From: Lonsdalea quercina subsp. quercina
GTDB lineage: Bacteria > Pseudomonadota > Gammaproteobacteria > Enterobacterales > Enterobacteriaceae
Assembly (NCBI RefSeq): GCF_000688655.1
Contig: NZ_JIBO01000001.1
Location: 125,677-136,033, forward strand
Length of the DNA stretch: 10,357 nucleotides
Direction of reading: 5' to 3'
Shown here: positions 1-4,673 of the stretch, piece after piece
Numbering within the stretch: the stretch's first letter is position 1
Layout: each line of letters starts with the position of its first letter
Notes under the pieces: model-generated
Database searches by the model: none
Seen by the model: the letters and a program-made list of their open reading frames with translations, nothing else
Told to the model about the DNA's origin: nothing
Made by a program: the position numbers and the translations under genes

Positions 1-14
1 CGGACGTGCTATTT

Positions 15-45
15 ATTATACAGCGTTCATGTGAAAGTGTTTCAC
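15..45 (-). promoter_or_regulatory. Candidate outward promoter with overlapping palindrome
   Basis: On the minus strand a perfect TATAAT hexamer lies at 15-20. A 15-base palindrome, GTGAAA-gtg-TTTCAC, occupies 31-45, where a -35 element would sit; the -35 itself is poor (GAAACA at 17-base spacing). The layout suggests a repressible promoter reading left, out of the window, towards the next island gene. It could also be a hairpin after the acidic-protein gene that ends at 129, but no T tract follows it. This is inference from pattern only. Confidence 0.35.
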
Positions 46-52
46 CTTTGGT

Positions 53-86
53 GGCAAATTTCTTGCGAATTCGTTTGCCGTTTGCC
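53..86. repeat. Short TTTGCC repeats (tandem plus inverted)
   Basis: GTTTGCC occurs twice in tandem at 73-86, and the inverted half GGCAAA lies at 53-58. The set sits between the end of the acidic-protein gene and the candidate promoter at the left edge. Clustered half-sites like these could be a regulator binding site, but they are short enough to arise by chance. Confidence 0.25.
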
Positions 87-128
87 CTAAATAGATAACA
101 CTCGCTAAGCCACTTTCCTGATGGGTAC

Positions 129-464
129 TTACGAACGATCATTCTGTTTACTCTTCATGAGTAAATCCCGAATTTTCGCAAGGTTTGAATTTTCGGGGGC
201 TGAATCCATGTATGGATCGCGCTCAAACACTAATTGCTCAGACTCAACGAAAGCCTGCCATTCTACTGGGTCTAGCTCAAATTCCATCGCAGACATATCA
301 CTTTCATCTTCCCCCTCGATCCAGCGGACTAAATAAAACAATTCATCATCAGGAGAGTCATCATCGTCATCAACAATATCAACGTCGGTTACAGTGATGC
401 GAAGGGTGGGATCGATTTTTGAGACATAAATTCCTAACTGCGGCATAGAGGGAATATTGTTCAT
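129..464 (-). CDS. Very acidic small protein of unknown function
   Basis: I do not recognise a family for this 111-residue protein. It is strikingly acidic: about 28 Asp/Glu against about 9 Lys/Arg, with a run of five Asp at residues 32-36 followed by more acidic clusters to about residue 70. There is no signal peptide or membrane segment, so it should be cytosolic. The ATG start is supported by an AAGGA ribosome site about six bases upstream. It is a single-gene unit: the neighbouring DksA-like gene ends at 832 and has its own terminator. Net charge near -19 and small size would fit a DNA-mimic or anti-restriction protein, an immunity protein or a partner of a basic toxin, but no sequence motif decides between these. 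Coding is likely from the ribosome site and the strongly biased, plausible composition. Confidence 0.7.
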   Translation of the reverse strand: MNNIPSMPQLGIYVSKIDPTLRITVTDVDIVDDDDDSPDDELFYLVRWIEGEDESDMSAMEFELDPVEWQAFVESEQLVFERDPYMDSAPENSNLAKIRDLLMKSKQNDRS

Positions 465-831
465 GAAAATTCCTTTTATTGGTGTTTGCTATTTGAATAA
501 AAATACGCCCAAATGAGTGCTTACTGTGAATACGGCAAGAATCGTTGTAAGTATCCCGCTTAGACGCCCCATTCTCTTTTAGAGATCCTCTTGCATATGG
601 AGTATGTTACCTGAAAACGAACTTCCGTTCCTCGCTCGTTGCTGACCGTGAGGTTCTATCGAGTTCTAACACAAAGATCTGCCAGATCAAGTCTGAAGCA
701 ATACAGCTAAGTAACAATGGTAACGGTTTTTTATTCAGTGCTTAGCTGCTTAAAATACGAATAGTGACTTATTCGGATAATGAAAAAACGCGCAGAGGAT
801 ATAATTACTCTGCGCGAGTGTCATCTTGTTA
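465..831. other. Gene-free stretch between acidic-protein gene and DksA-like gene
   Basis: No convincing open frame with a ribosome site is visible on either strand. The right part (781-816) holds the terminator of the operon to its right. The left part should hold the promoter of the acidic-protein gene; I see only weak candidates (for example TTCACA followed at 17 bases by an AT-rich hexamer on the minus strand). I found no copy of the tRNA-Asn 3' end here. Confidence 0.6.
781..816 (-). terminator. Rho-independent terminator of the alpA operon
   Basis: Perfect 9-base-pair stem CGCGCAGAG/CTCTGCGCG (789-797 and 808-816) with a 10-base loop. Read on the minus strand it is followed at once by six T (A783-A788 on the plus strand). 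It lies 15 bases past the stop of the DksA-like gene and should end transcription of the alpA - DUF2857 - zinc-finger unit. Confidence 0.9.
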
Positions 832-1041
832 TCAGCGCTGACGGCGCTCAAGTATGGTTTGGCATTCCGTACAGGTTGTCACGCCCGGCAGGGTTTGGCG
901 TCTCTGCTCGGGAATAGGTTCACCACACAAACGACAATAATGTAATGAAGGTGTAGTTGCTGGCTTGAAACGGTTCTGTTCAATCATCTCTTCCAGGCGT
1001 TGCTCATTAAATTCCTGATCGCGATCGATCTCATCTGGCAT
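832..1041 (-). CDS. DksA/TraR-type C4 zinc-finger protein
   Basis: A 69-residue protein of the short DksA/TraR class. Residues 1-30 form a charged, probably helical segment. Cys36-x2-Cys39 and Cys57-x2-Cys60 form the four-cysteine zinc finger, embedded in the typical context GEPIPEQRR...PGV..C. Family members bind RNA polymerase through the secondary channel or act as small accessory regulators. Short phage- and plasmid-borne versions (TraR, YbiI-like) lack most of the DksA coiled coil, as here, so polymerase binding is not assured. The start codon overlaps the last 11 bases of the DUF2857 gene, with an AGGAGG ribosome site inside that gene, so translation is probably coupled. It is the last gene of the operon and is followed by a strong terminator. 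Confidence 0.85.
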   Translation of the reverse strand: MPDEIDRDQEFNEQRLEEMIEQNRFKPATTPSLHYCRLCGEPIPEQRRQTLPGVTTCTECQTILERRQR

Positions 1042-1615
1042 GCAATATCCTCCTGTTCAGTGCTTCTTTCTCACAAAGGGTGATACGGTTCCAGACGGCG
1101 GTCAGGGAGAGCCCTTTTTCCCTAGAAGATAAGGACTCAGTAACCAGCATCATTGTTTCCAGCGCTTCAGGTGTATCAAGGTTTTCAGAGCGGTTCTTTT
1201 TCCATGACAGCCAGATTTCTGCATCAATGTCTTCATCTGGAACAGGCGTTCGGCCATAAGGGATGGTGACACCCAGCAATCGGCGACGAGCGCAGACTTC
1301 ATTCGAGGTGAGGCCAAAAAAGTGATTCAAGAGTGCAATAGATCCTCCCAATCTGACGGCGCGATTTATCTGCTGCTGGCGTTGGGCTTCTTGGTGGGAC
1401 AGCGTCAGGATCTGTTGTAGAACGTCGTGACGGACAGTAATCGACATAAACTGTGCTGATGCTCGGCTGACAATAAACAGTTCGTCGAGGGATAGCTGAT
1501 TGAGAGCGTTCAGTTCGTCGAATGTAAATCCTAACGTTTCACAATAACGAAAATTGCCTTCCTTAAGAGCGGTAAGGGCGTTTGTTAACACCGCATAATT
1601 TAGGGAGGGAATCAT
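1031..1615 (-). CDS. DUF2857 family protein
   Basis: A 194-residue protein matching, from memory, the DUF2857 family often found in integrative elements and genomic islands of enterobacteria and pseudomonads. Features seen: N-terminal ...LKEGNFRYCETLGFTFDELNALNQLSLDELFIVSRAS (about residues 17-53), then a Q-rich helical stretch (about 74-84), then GGSIALLNHFFGLTSNEVCARRRLLGV (about 90-115), which looks like a helix-turn-helix. The function is not established; the arrangement suggests DNA binding or transcriptional control within mobile elements. It starts four bases past the alpA stop; its ribosome site (AGGGAG) overlaps the end of alpA, and its own 3' end overlaps the zinc-finger gene, so the three genes form one translational chain. 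Confidence 0.82.
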   Translation of the reverse strand: MIPSLNYAVLTNALTALKEGNFRYCETLGFTFDELNALNQLSLDELFIVSRASAQFMSITVRHDVLQQILTLSHQEAQRQQQINRAVRLGGSIALLNHFFGLTSNEVCARRRLLGVTIPYGRTPVPDEDIDAEIWLSWKKNRSENLDTPEALETMMLVTESLSSREKGLSLTAVWNRITLCEKEALNRRILHAR

Positions 1616-1619
1616 GATG

Positions 1620-1826
1620 TTATATCTCCCTTGAGCGTGTTAAACGGTTAGTTAATTTAAGATTTATCCATTCGTCGATTTCGGATTCGAGCCAAGCCAC
1701 GCTGGCCGGTCCAATCTTTATTGAAGAAGGAAAGGAGCCTTCTTTCATATATAGGTAGATTTGCGAGCGCTTCAGGCCGGTTTTTACTTCCACTTGTTTC
1801 AGACGTAATAACTGATGCGATGTCAT
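1620..1826 (-). CDS. alpA: AlpA family phage-type regulator / excision activator
   Basis: A 68-residue protein with the AlpA (MerR-like winged helix) fold signature: LLRLKQVEVKTGLKRSQIYLYMKEGSFP (residues 6-33, helix-turn-helix) followed by the wing and the closing SVAWLESEIDEWI (42-54). AlpA of CP4-57 activates the integrase/excision functions of its element, and relatives in P4-like islands play similar roles. I chose the ATG at 1826 because GGAGG stands five bases before it and the family motif starts at once. An in-frame upstream start at 1877 would add 17 residues unlike the family and has no good ribosome site. First gene of the operon with DUF2857 and the zinc-finger protein. It may control the integrase at 4674-5945, which is inference. 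Confidence 0.88.
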   Translation of the reverse strand: MTSHQLLRLKQVEVKTGLKRSQIYLYMKEGSFPSSIKIGPASVAWLESEIDEWINLKLTNRLTRSREI

Positions 1827-1847
1827 CAATACCTCCAGTGCAGAAAT

Positions 1848-1857
1848 GGCATATGCC
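1848..1857. promoter_or_regulatory. Palindrome just upstream of alpA
   Basis: GGCATATGCC is a perfect 10-base palindrome 21 bases before the alpA start codon, hence in its 5' leader or promoter. It could be a small operator. A palindrome of this length can occur by chance. Confidence 0.25.
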
Positions 1858-1905
1858 CGGAGATGACAAAAAAACACAGTGAGGAAAGGTATGAAAGTTG
1901 AAGAG

Positions 1906-1944
1906 CCCGTATTACGGACACCACAATCCTTAATACGGGTTTTT
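1906..1944 (+). terminator. Plus-strand terminator-like hairpin upstream of alpA
   Basis: Perfect 9-base-pair stem CCCGTATTA/TAATACGGG (1906-1914 and 1931-1939) with a 16-base loop, followed on the plus strand by TTTTT. No known plus-strand gene lies upstream; alpA and the unknown gene on either side read on the minus strand. On the minus strand no T tract follows, so the hairpin would act there as a leader structure rather than a terminator. Either it ends a short antisense transcript over the alpA leader, or it is a control hairpin of alpA. Confidence 0.55.
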
Positions 1945-1979
1945 AGATTGAAGCGTGTAATGTCATTTTAATTAGGTGC

Positions 1980-2894
1980 TTAAATAGACGTCGGTGAACC
2001 ACGTTCAAGCGCCGTTTTTAACGTATCGCCGCTGAATCGATCGGTTATGCCTTCGTTTGAAGCCCACTGTTCAAAGATGGACAGAAGCTTATAAGGTTGG
2101 CTGATTAATGGGCTTATAGACTCATTGTTTTTACAGGCAAGCCAGAACAGCCTCGATAATGGTGTAGATATACGCGTTGAGGAAGGCGGAGAAGTATCAT
2201 ATTTGGCTGGCATGTTAATTAATTTTTTAAGTTCGGTATGTTTAATGACAAAACAGGCATCCTTTGGTAAATCATGAATTGGAAAATATTCTCGATGGCT
2301 ATACTGATTTGTTTTTAGATATGGGGTTTTTTTAGTAATATCCGATGTGATGTTCTTAGGAAGTCTCGCGATTTGCTGTTTTATCCTTTCACGATATCTG
2401 ACCTTCTCAAATATTTGAAAATGATCGTCATCAATGTTGACTGTGAAACCATAGTTAATGTGATTTTCTCCGATTACGGGTAGTGGAATACTCAGAGATC
2501 TTGCTAATAAATGTTGAACCAGTACGTATTCATAGCCGATAAGTGCAGTATCAATCACTCTTTGAGAAATATGAATATATTTCCCCTCGGTAGAGACTAT
2601 CAAGTTTCGGTTATTAATGAGACAGTTTTTTTCGAGAATGCATAGCTGGTTAATCAGATGCTTTCTGATCGGTTTAAATTTTATCTTAGCATTTTTTGTT
2701 TTAATTCTTCGTAGAATTACTGATGATTGGAAGTAGATAGAAAGGTTGATATTTCCACATAAGGCACTGCGATAAATATCAGCTTCTGTTAATGGTGATT
2801 TTCCTATCTTTGTCGCTAAAACTATAGCTTCTGGTATCGTAATCCAGTTGAATTCATCTCTCTTAATATTGAACATCCTATTTTTCATTATCAT
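1980..2894 (-). CDS. Unknown AT-rich island protein, possible DNA-binding N terminus
   Basis: A 304-residue protein that I cannot assign to a named family. Residues 15-63 (FNWITIPEAIVLATKI... ADIYRSALCGNINLSIYFQSSVILRR) resemble a segment I recall from uncharacterised island and phage proteins, where an EAA-like helix is followed by a D-I-x-R-x-A-x-x-G-x-L-x-L-S-like motif. The last about 60 residues (from STPLSRLFWLACKNN to SGDTLKTALERG) look like a second small helical domain of the winged-helix kind. The middle is basic, with no transmembrane segments. The ATG at 2894 has a GGAG ribosome site seven bases upstream. Base composition is visibly more AT-rich than the core genes, fitting horizontal origin. 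It precedes alpA by 153 bases on the same strand and could share regulation with it. A regulatory role is inference. Confidence 0.72.
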   Translation of the reverse strand: MIMKNRMFNIKRDEFNWITIPEAIVLATKIGKSPLTEADIYRSALCGNINLSIYFQSSVILRRIKTKNAKIKFKPIRKHLINQLCILEKNCLINNRNLIVSTEGKYIHISQRVIDTALIGYEYVLVQHLLARSLSIPLPVIGENHINYGFTVNIDDDHFQIFEKVRYRERIKQQIARLPKNITSDITKKTPYLKTNQYSHREYFPIHDLPKDACFVIKHTELKKLINMPAKYDTSPPSSTRISTPLSRLFWLACKNNESISPLISQPYKLLSIFEQWASNEGITDRFSGDTLKTALERGSPTSI

Positions 2895-2919
2895 GATTCA
2901 TCTCCTTTATATGAAAATG

Positions 2920-2934
2920 ACCTATCGCATAGGT
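2920..2934. promoter_or_regulatory. Candidate operator upstream of the unknown gene
   Basis: ACCTAT-cgc-ATAGGT is a perfect 6-3-6 palindrome 25 bases upstream of the start codon at 2894. Position and dyad form suit a repressor operator, perhaps for one of the XRE or Ner-like proteins nearby. No clear -10/-35 pair could be assigned around it. Confidence 0.4.
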
Positions 2935-3197
2935 GGTTAACGTTTCCTTATGCAGCCATGACGTGTAGATAAGATTCTAAAAATGATAAATAGGATAAGT
3001 GAGTGGTTTTTGGTAAAACGATGACGTTATCAATCGCTTTTCGCTGTTTGTCACTAAAATGTTCAAACTAGGACGCTAGCAGCAGATGGAGTGAGTACCT
3101 TATGTGGGTTTTTATTCTTAGCGTTGTGATTTGATTTACAGCAACACGACCAAACTCAGTATTAAAAATGAATGCAAAGATCCTGAATCGGGACATA

Positions 3198-3231
3198 TCA
3201 ATTGGTTCGAAATCAATAACGAACCAATTGA
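3198..3231. repeat. Perfect 12-base inverted repeat
   Basis: TCAATTGGTTCG (3198-3209) and CGAACCAATTGA (3220-3231) are exact inverted copies separated by 10 bases. No T tract follows on either strand, so it is not a standard terminator. It lies 82 bases past the stop of the Ner-like gene. A stem this long and exact in otherwise featureless DNA suggests a protein-binding dyad, an RNA hairpin or the relic of a mobile-element end. Confidence 0.6.
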
Positions 3232-3312
3232 CGATGCGGTACGATTGAGTCGAGTTTGGATAATCGCCTGTTTTAGTTTGTATTTGACCTTTAAATCCCA
3301 AAAGTGCTTTAA

Positions 3313-3582
3313 TTATTTTTTATGGCGTATTTCTCTCGGAATACGTTTCCCTTGTGAATCGAAGTAACGATTCGGCCAAATCTCACTCGCTGGTATGCCT
3401 AAAGCGTCCGCAATAAGTTGTTCACCCTTCGGCCAGGGTCGAATTAGTGCATTTGACAGCGTCGATGAACTGAGACCAGCCTTACGTGATACAGCAGCTA
3501 ACGTTGTCTTCCGTTTGCGTAAGGCTGCAATGATATCGGCAGGATGCCAGTCCTCTTGTTGTACTCGTTGTTCACTGTTCAT
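3313..3582 (-). CDS. Ner/SfsB-family winged helix-turn-helix regulator
   Basis: An 89-residue protein with the Ner/Nlp (SfsB) pattern: DWHPADIIAALRKRKTTLAA (residues 11-30), then SRKAGLSSSTLSNAL (recognition region, about 32-46), then RPWPKGEQLIADALGIPASEIWPNRY (about 48-73). Mu Ner is the early repressor of phage Mu; the chromosomal relative SfsB affects maltose gene expression in E. coli. Length is right for the family. AGGAGG stands four bases before the ATG, a strong ribosome site. The gene is divergent from the first XRE gene, with a 146-base AT-rich control region between them. The role is probably repression within the island. It could be a genomic copy moved from the chromosome, but its place among island genes argues for element control. 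Confidence 0.87.
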   Translation of the reverse strand: MNSEQRVQQEDWHPADIIAALRKRKTTLAAVSRKAGLSSSTLSNALIRPWPKGEQLIADALGIPASEIWPNRYFDSQGKRIPREIRHKK

Positions 3583-3622
3583 ATTCCCTCCTGTTAGATT
3601 AAACCTTTGCTTTTCTAGGTAA

Positions 3623-3664
3623 ACTATATCTTTATTTTAGAGCAAAAAAAGATCAAAAATAAAG
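3623..3664 (-). promoter_or_regulatory. Candidate promoter and operator in the divergent control region
   Basis: On the minus strand a -10-like TATAGT lies at 3623-3628, 41 bases before the Ner-like start codon. Its -35 region is only a T-rich tract. Directly upstream, CTTTATTTT (3630-3638) and AAAATAAAG (3656-3664) form a perfect 9-base inverted repeat with 17 bases between. A repressor bound here would cover the promoter, which fits autoregulation by the Ner-like protein or an XRE protein. AT richness raises the chance of accidental dyads. Confidence 0.35.
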
Positions 3665-3728
3665 GCAAAATTTATTAAATAAAGAAATAATTTAAGAAGG
3701 GGCTGTTTGGAGAGGCGATAATTAGTAC

Positions 3729-4043
3729 ATGTTAATCAGCACAGTGGGTAACATCGTGATTGGTAAGCGATTAAGACTAGCCCGAGTGAACAAGGGATTG
3801 AAGCAGGCTGAACTCGGTTGCCTCGCTGGTCTGGATGAGGAAACAGCAAGCTCTCGTGTGAGCCAATATGAAAGAGAAATCAGTGCGCCAGATTTTGGGT
3901 TGGTTTCTCGGTTTGCTACAGTGTTGGATGTTCCTGAAGCGTATTTCTATGCTGTTGATGACGATCTCGCCACCTTGATCTTACAGTATCACCGTTTCAA
4001 GAAAGCCAACCCGAACTCCACGCTGCTCATCACACCTCAGTAA
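3729..4043 (+). CDS. XRE-type helix-turn-helix regulator, copy 1
   Basis: A small regulator of the XRE/Cro-CI class, 104 residues from the ATG at 3729. The helix-turn-helix spans about residues 12-67: IGKRLRLARVNKGLKQAELG, then the recognition part SSRVSQYERE, then PDFGLVSRFATVLDVPEAYFY. A short tail ends in NSTLLITPQ. No second domain is present, so it should be a simple DNA-binding protein. Residues 1-9 are poorly conserved with copy 2 and the ATG has no well-placed ribosome site. A GTG at 3756 (codon 10) has GGG seven bases before it and would start exactly at IGKRLR, as is usual in this family; the true start may be there. Divergent from the Ner-like gene. It is probably a regulator of the island. 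Confidence 0.85.
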   Translation: MLISTVGNIVIGKRLRLARVNKGLKQAELGCLAGLDEETASSRVSQYEREISAPDFGLVSRFATVLDVPEAYFYAVDDDLATLILQYHRFKKANPNSTLLITPQ

Positions 4044-4094
4044 GGTTGGTGTCCTAATGCGTCTGGTGTTCAATTCCTGTGCACTTACCCTTCT

Positions 4095-4130
4095 AGATTT
4101 AATTATTCCTACTCTCAATGAATTAAATCT
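4095..4130 (+). promoter_or_regulatory. Inverted repeat between the XRE copies
   Basis: AGATTTAATT (4095-4104) and AATTAAATCT (4121-4130) are exact inverted copies with a 16-base gap, followed shortly by TTTTT (4133-4137). It lies about 50 bases past the stop of copy 1 and 98 bases before the start of copy 2. It could be an AT-rich, weak terminator for copy 1 or an operator for copy 2; the stem has few G-C pairs. Confidence 0.4.
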
Positions 4131-4227
4131 TCATTTTTGAGTTTAAAATAACCAAAAATAAATTTTAAATTTACTAGGTGAAGAACCACTTCAAGAGAGG
4201 CCTAGCGGGAACGGCGATAATCGGCTT

Positions 4228-4542
4228 ATGTTAATCTGCGAAGCAGGTAATGCCGTGATTGGGAAACGATTAAGATTGGCCCGAGTGAATGCAGGATTAA
4301 AACAGGTCGAGCTCGGTTGTCTCGCTGGACTGGATGAAGAGACGTCGAGTTCTCGCGTAAGCCAATATGAAAGGGAAGTCAGTTCACCGGATTTTGGTTT
4401 GGTTCGCCGCTTTGCGGCGGTGCTGGATGTGCCGGAAGCGTATTTTTATGCTGTCGATGAGGATCTCGCAATGCTAATCTTGCAGTACCATCGTTATAAG
4501 AAAAGTAACCCTAATTCTACGTTATTGATTACCCCTCAATAG
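4228..4542 (+). CDS. XRE-type helix-turn-helix regulator, copy 2
   Basis: A second 104-residue XRE-type regulator, identical to copy 1 at 89 of 104 positions (about 86 %). Nucleotide differences are many and largely synonymous, so the duplication is not recent. The recognition segment SSRVSQYERE is unchanged; changes around it include I51V, A53S and S60R. The two proteins probably bind similar sites and may form mixed dimers. The 41 bases upstream are also related to those of copy 1, including a shared GGCGATAAT. As in copy 1, a GTG at codon 10 (4255) has AGG seven bases before it and may be the real start. It converges on the integrase gene. Confidence 0.85.
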   Translation: MLICEAGNAVIGKRLRLARVNAGLKQVELGCLAGLDEETSSSRVSQYEREVSSPDFGLVRRFAAVLDVPEAYFYAVDEDLAMLILQYHRYKKSNPNSTLLITPQ

Positions 4543-4627
4543 ACCTTCGTTCCTCTATCCGGTCTGAGTAATTTCCTGACAATTCACGATTTTTTGCAAG
4601 GTTGAGGCAAGATTTTCTCGCAGTCTG

Positions 4628-4656
4628 AAAAGCAGATCCAGTTATCAGGATCTGCT
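4628..4656 (-). terminator. Terminator of the integrase gene
   Basis: Perfect 9-base-pair stem AGCAGATCC/GGATCTGCT (4631-4639 and 4648-4656) with an 8-base loop, 17 bases past the integrase stop. On the minus strand it runs into TTTT and then C, a short T tract, so it may be a weak terminator. It might also slow plus-strand transcripts from XRE copy 2. Confidence 0.6.
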
Positions 4657-4673
4657 CTTAGGTGCATTATCGA

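Larger units (their letters stand above)
2895..3312. other. Gene-free stretch with two palindromes
   Basis: Between the unknown gene and the Ner-like gene I see no convincing coding region. A frame at 3131-3367 on the plus strand starts only with TTG, has no ribosome site and runs into the 3' end of the Ner-like gene. A minus-strand frame at 3068-3301 has no better support. The stretch holds a 15-base palindrome (2920-2934) and a perfect 12-base inverted repeat (3198-3231). It may be a decayed gene remnant plus the promoter of the unknown gene. Confidence 0.55.

Noticed and set aside
1657..1869. Alternative minus-strand frame over alpA
   Set aside because: Overlaps alpA in another frame; alpA has the family signature and the ribosome site.
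3068..3301. Minus-strand frame of 77 codons
   Set aside because: No ribosome site, no family resemblance; its similarity to the opposite-strand frame comes from the inverted repeat that both cross.
3131..3367. Plus-strand frame of 78 codons next to the Ner-like gene
   Set aside because: Only a TTG start, an in-frame stop just upstream at 3119-3121, no ribosome site and overlap with the 3' end of the Ner-like gene. It could be a remnant, but I cannot support it as a gene.
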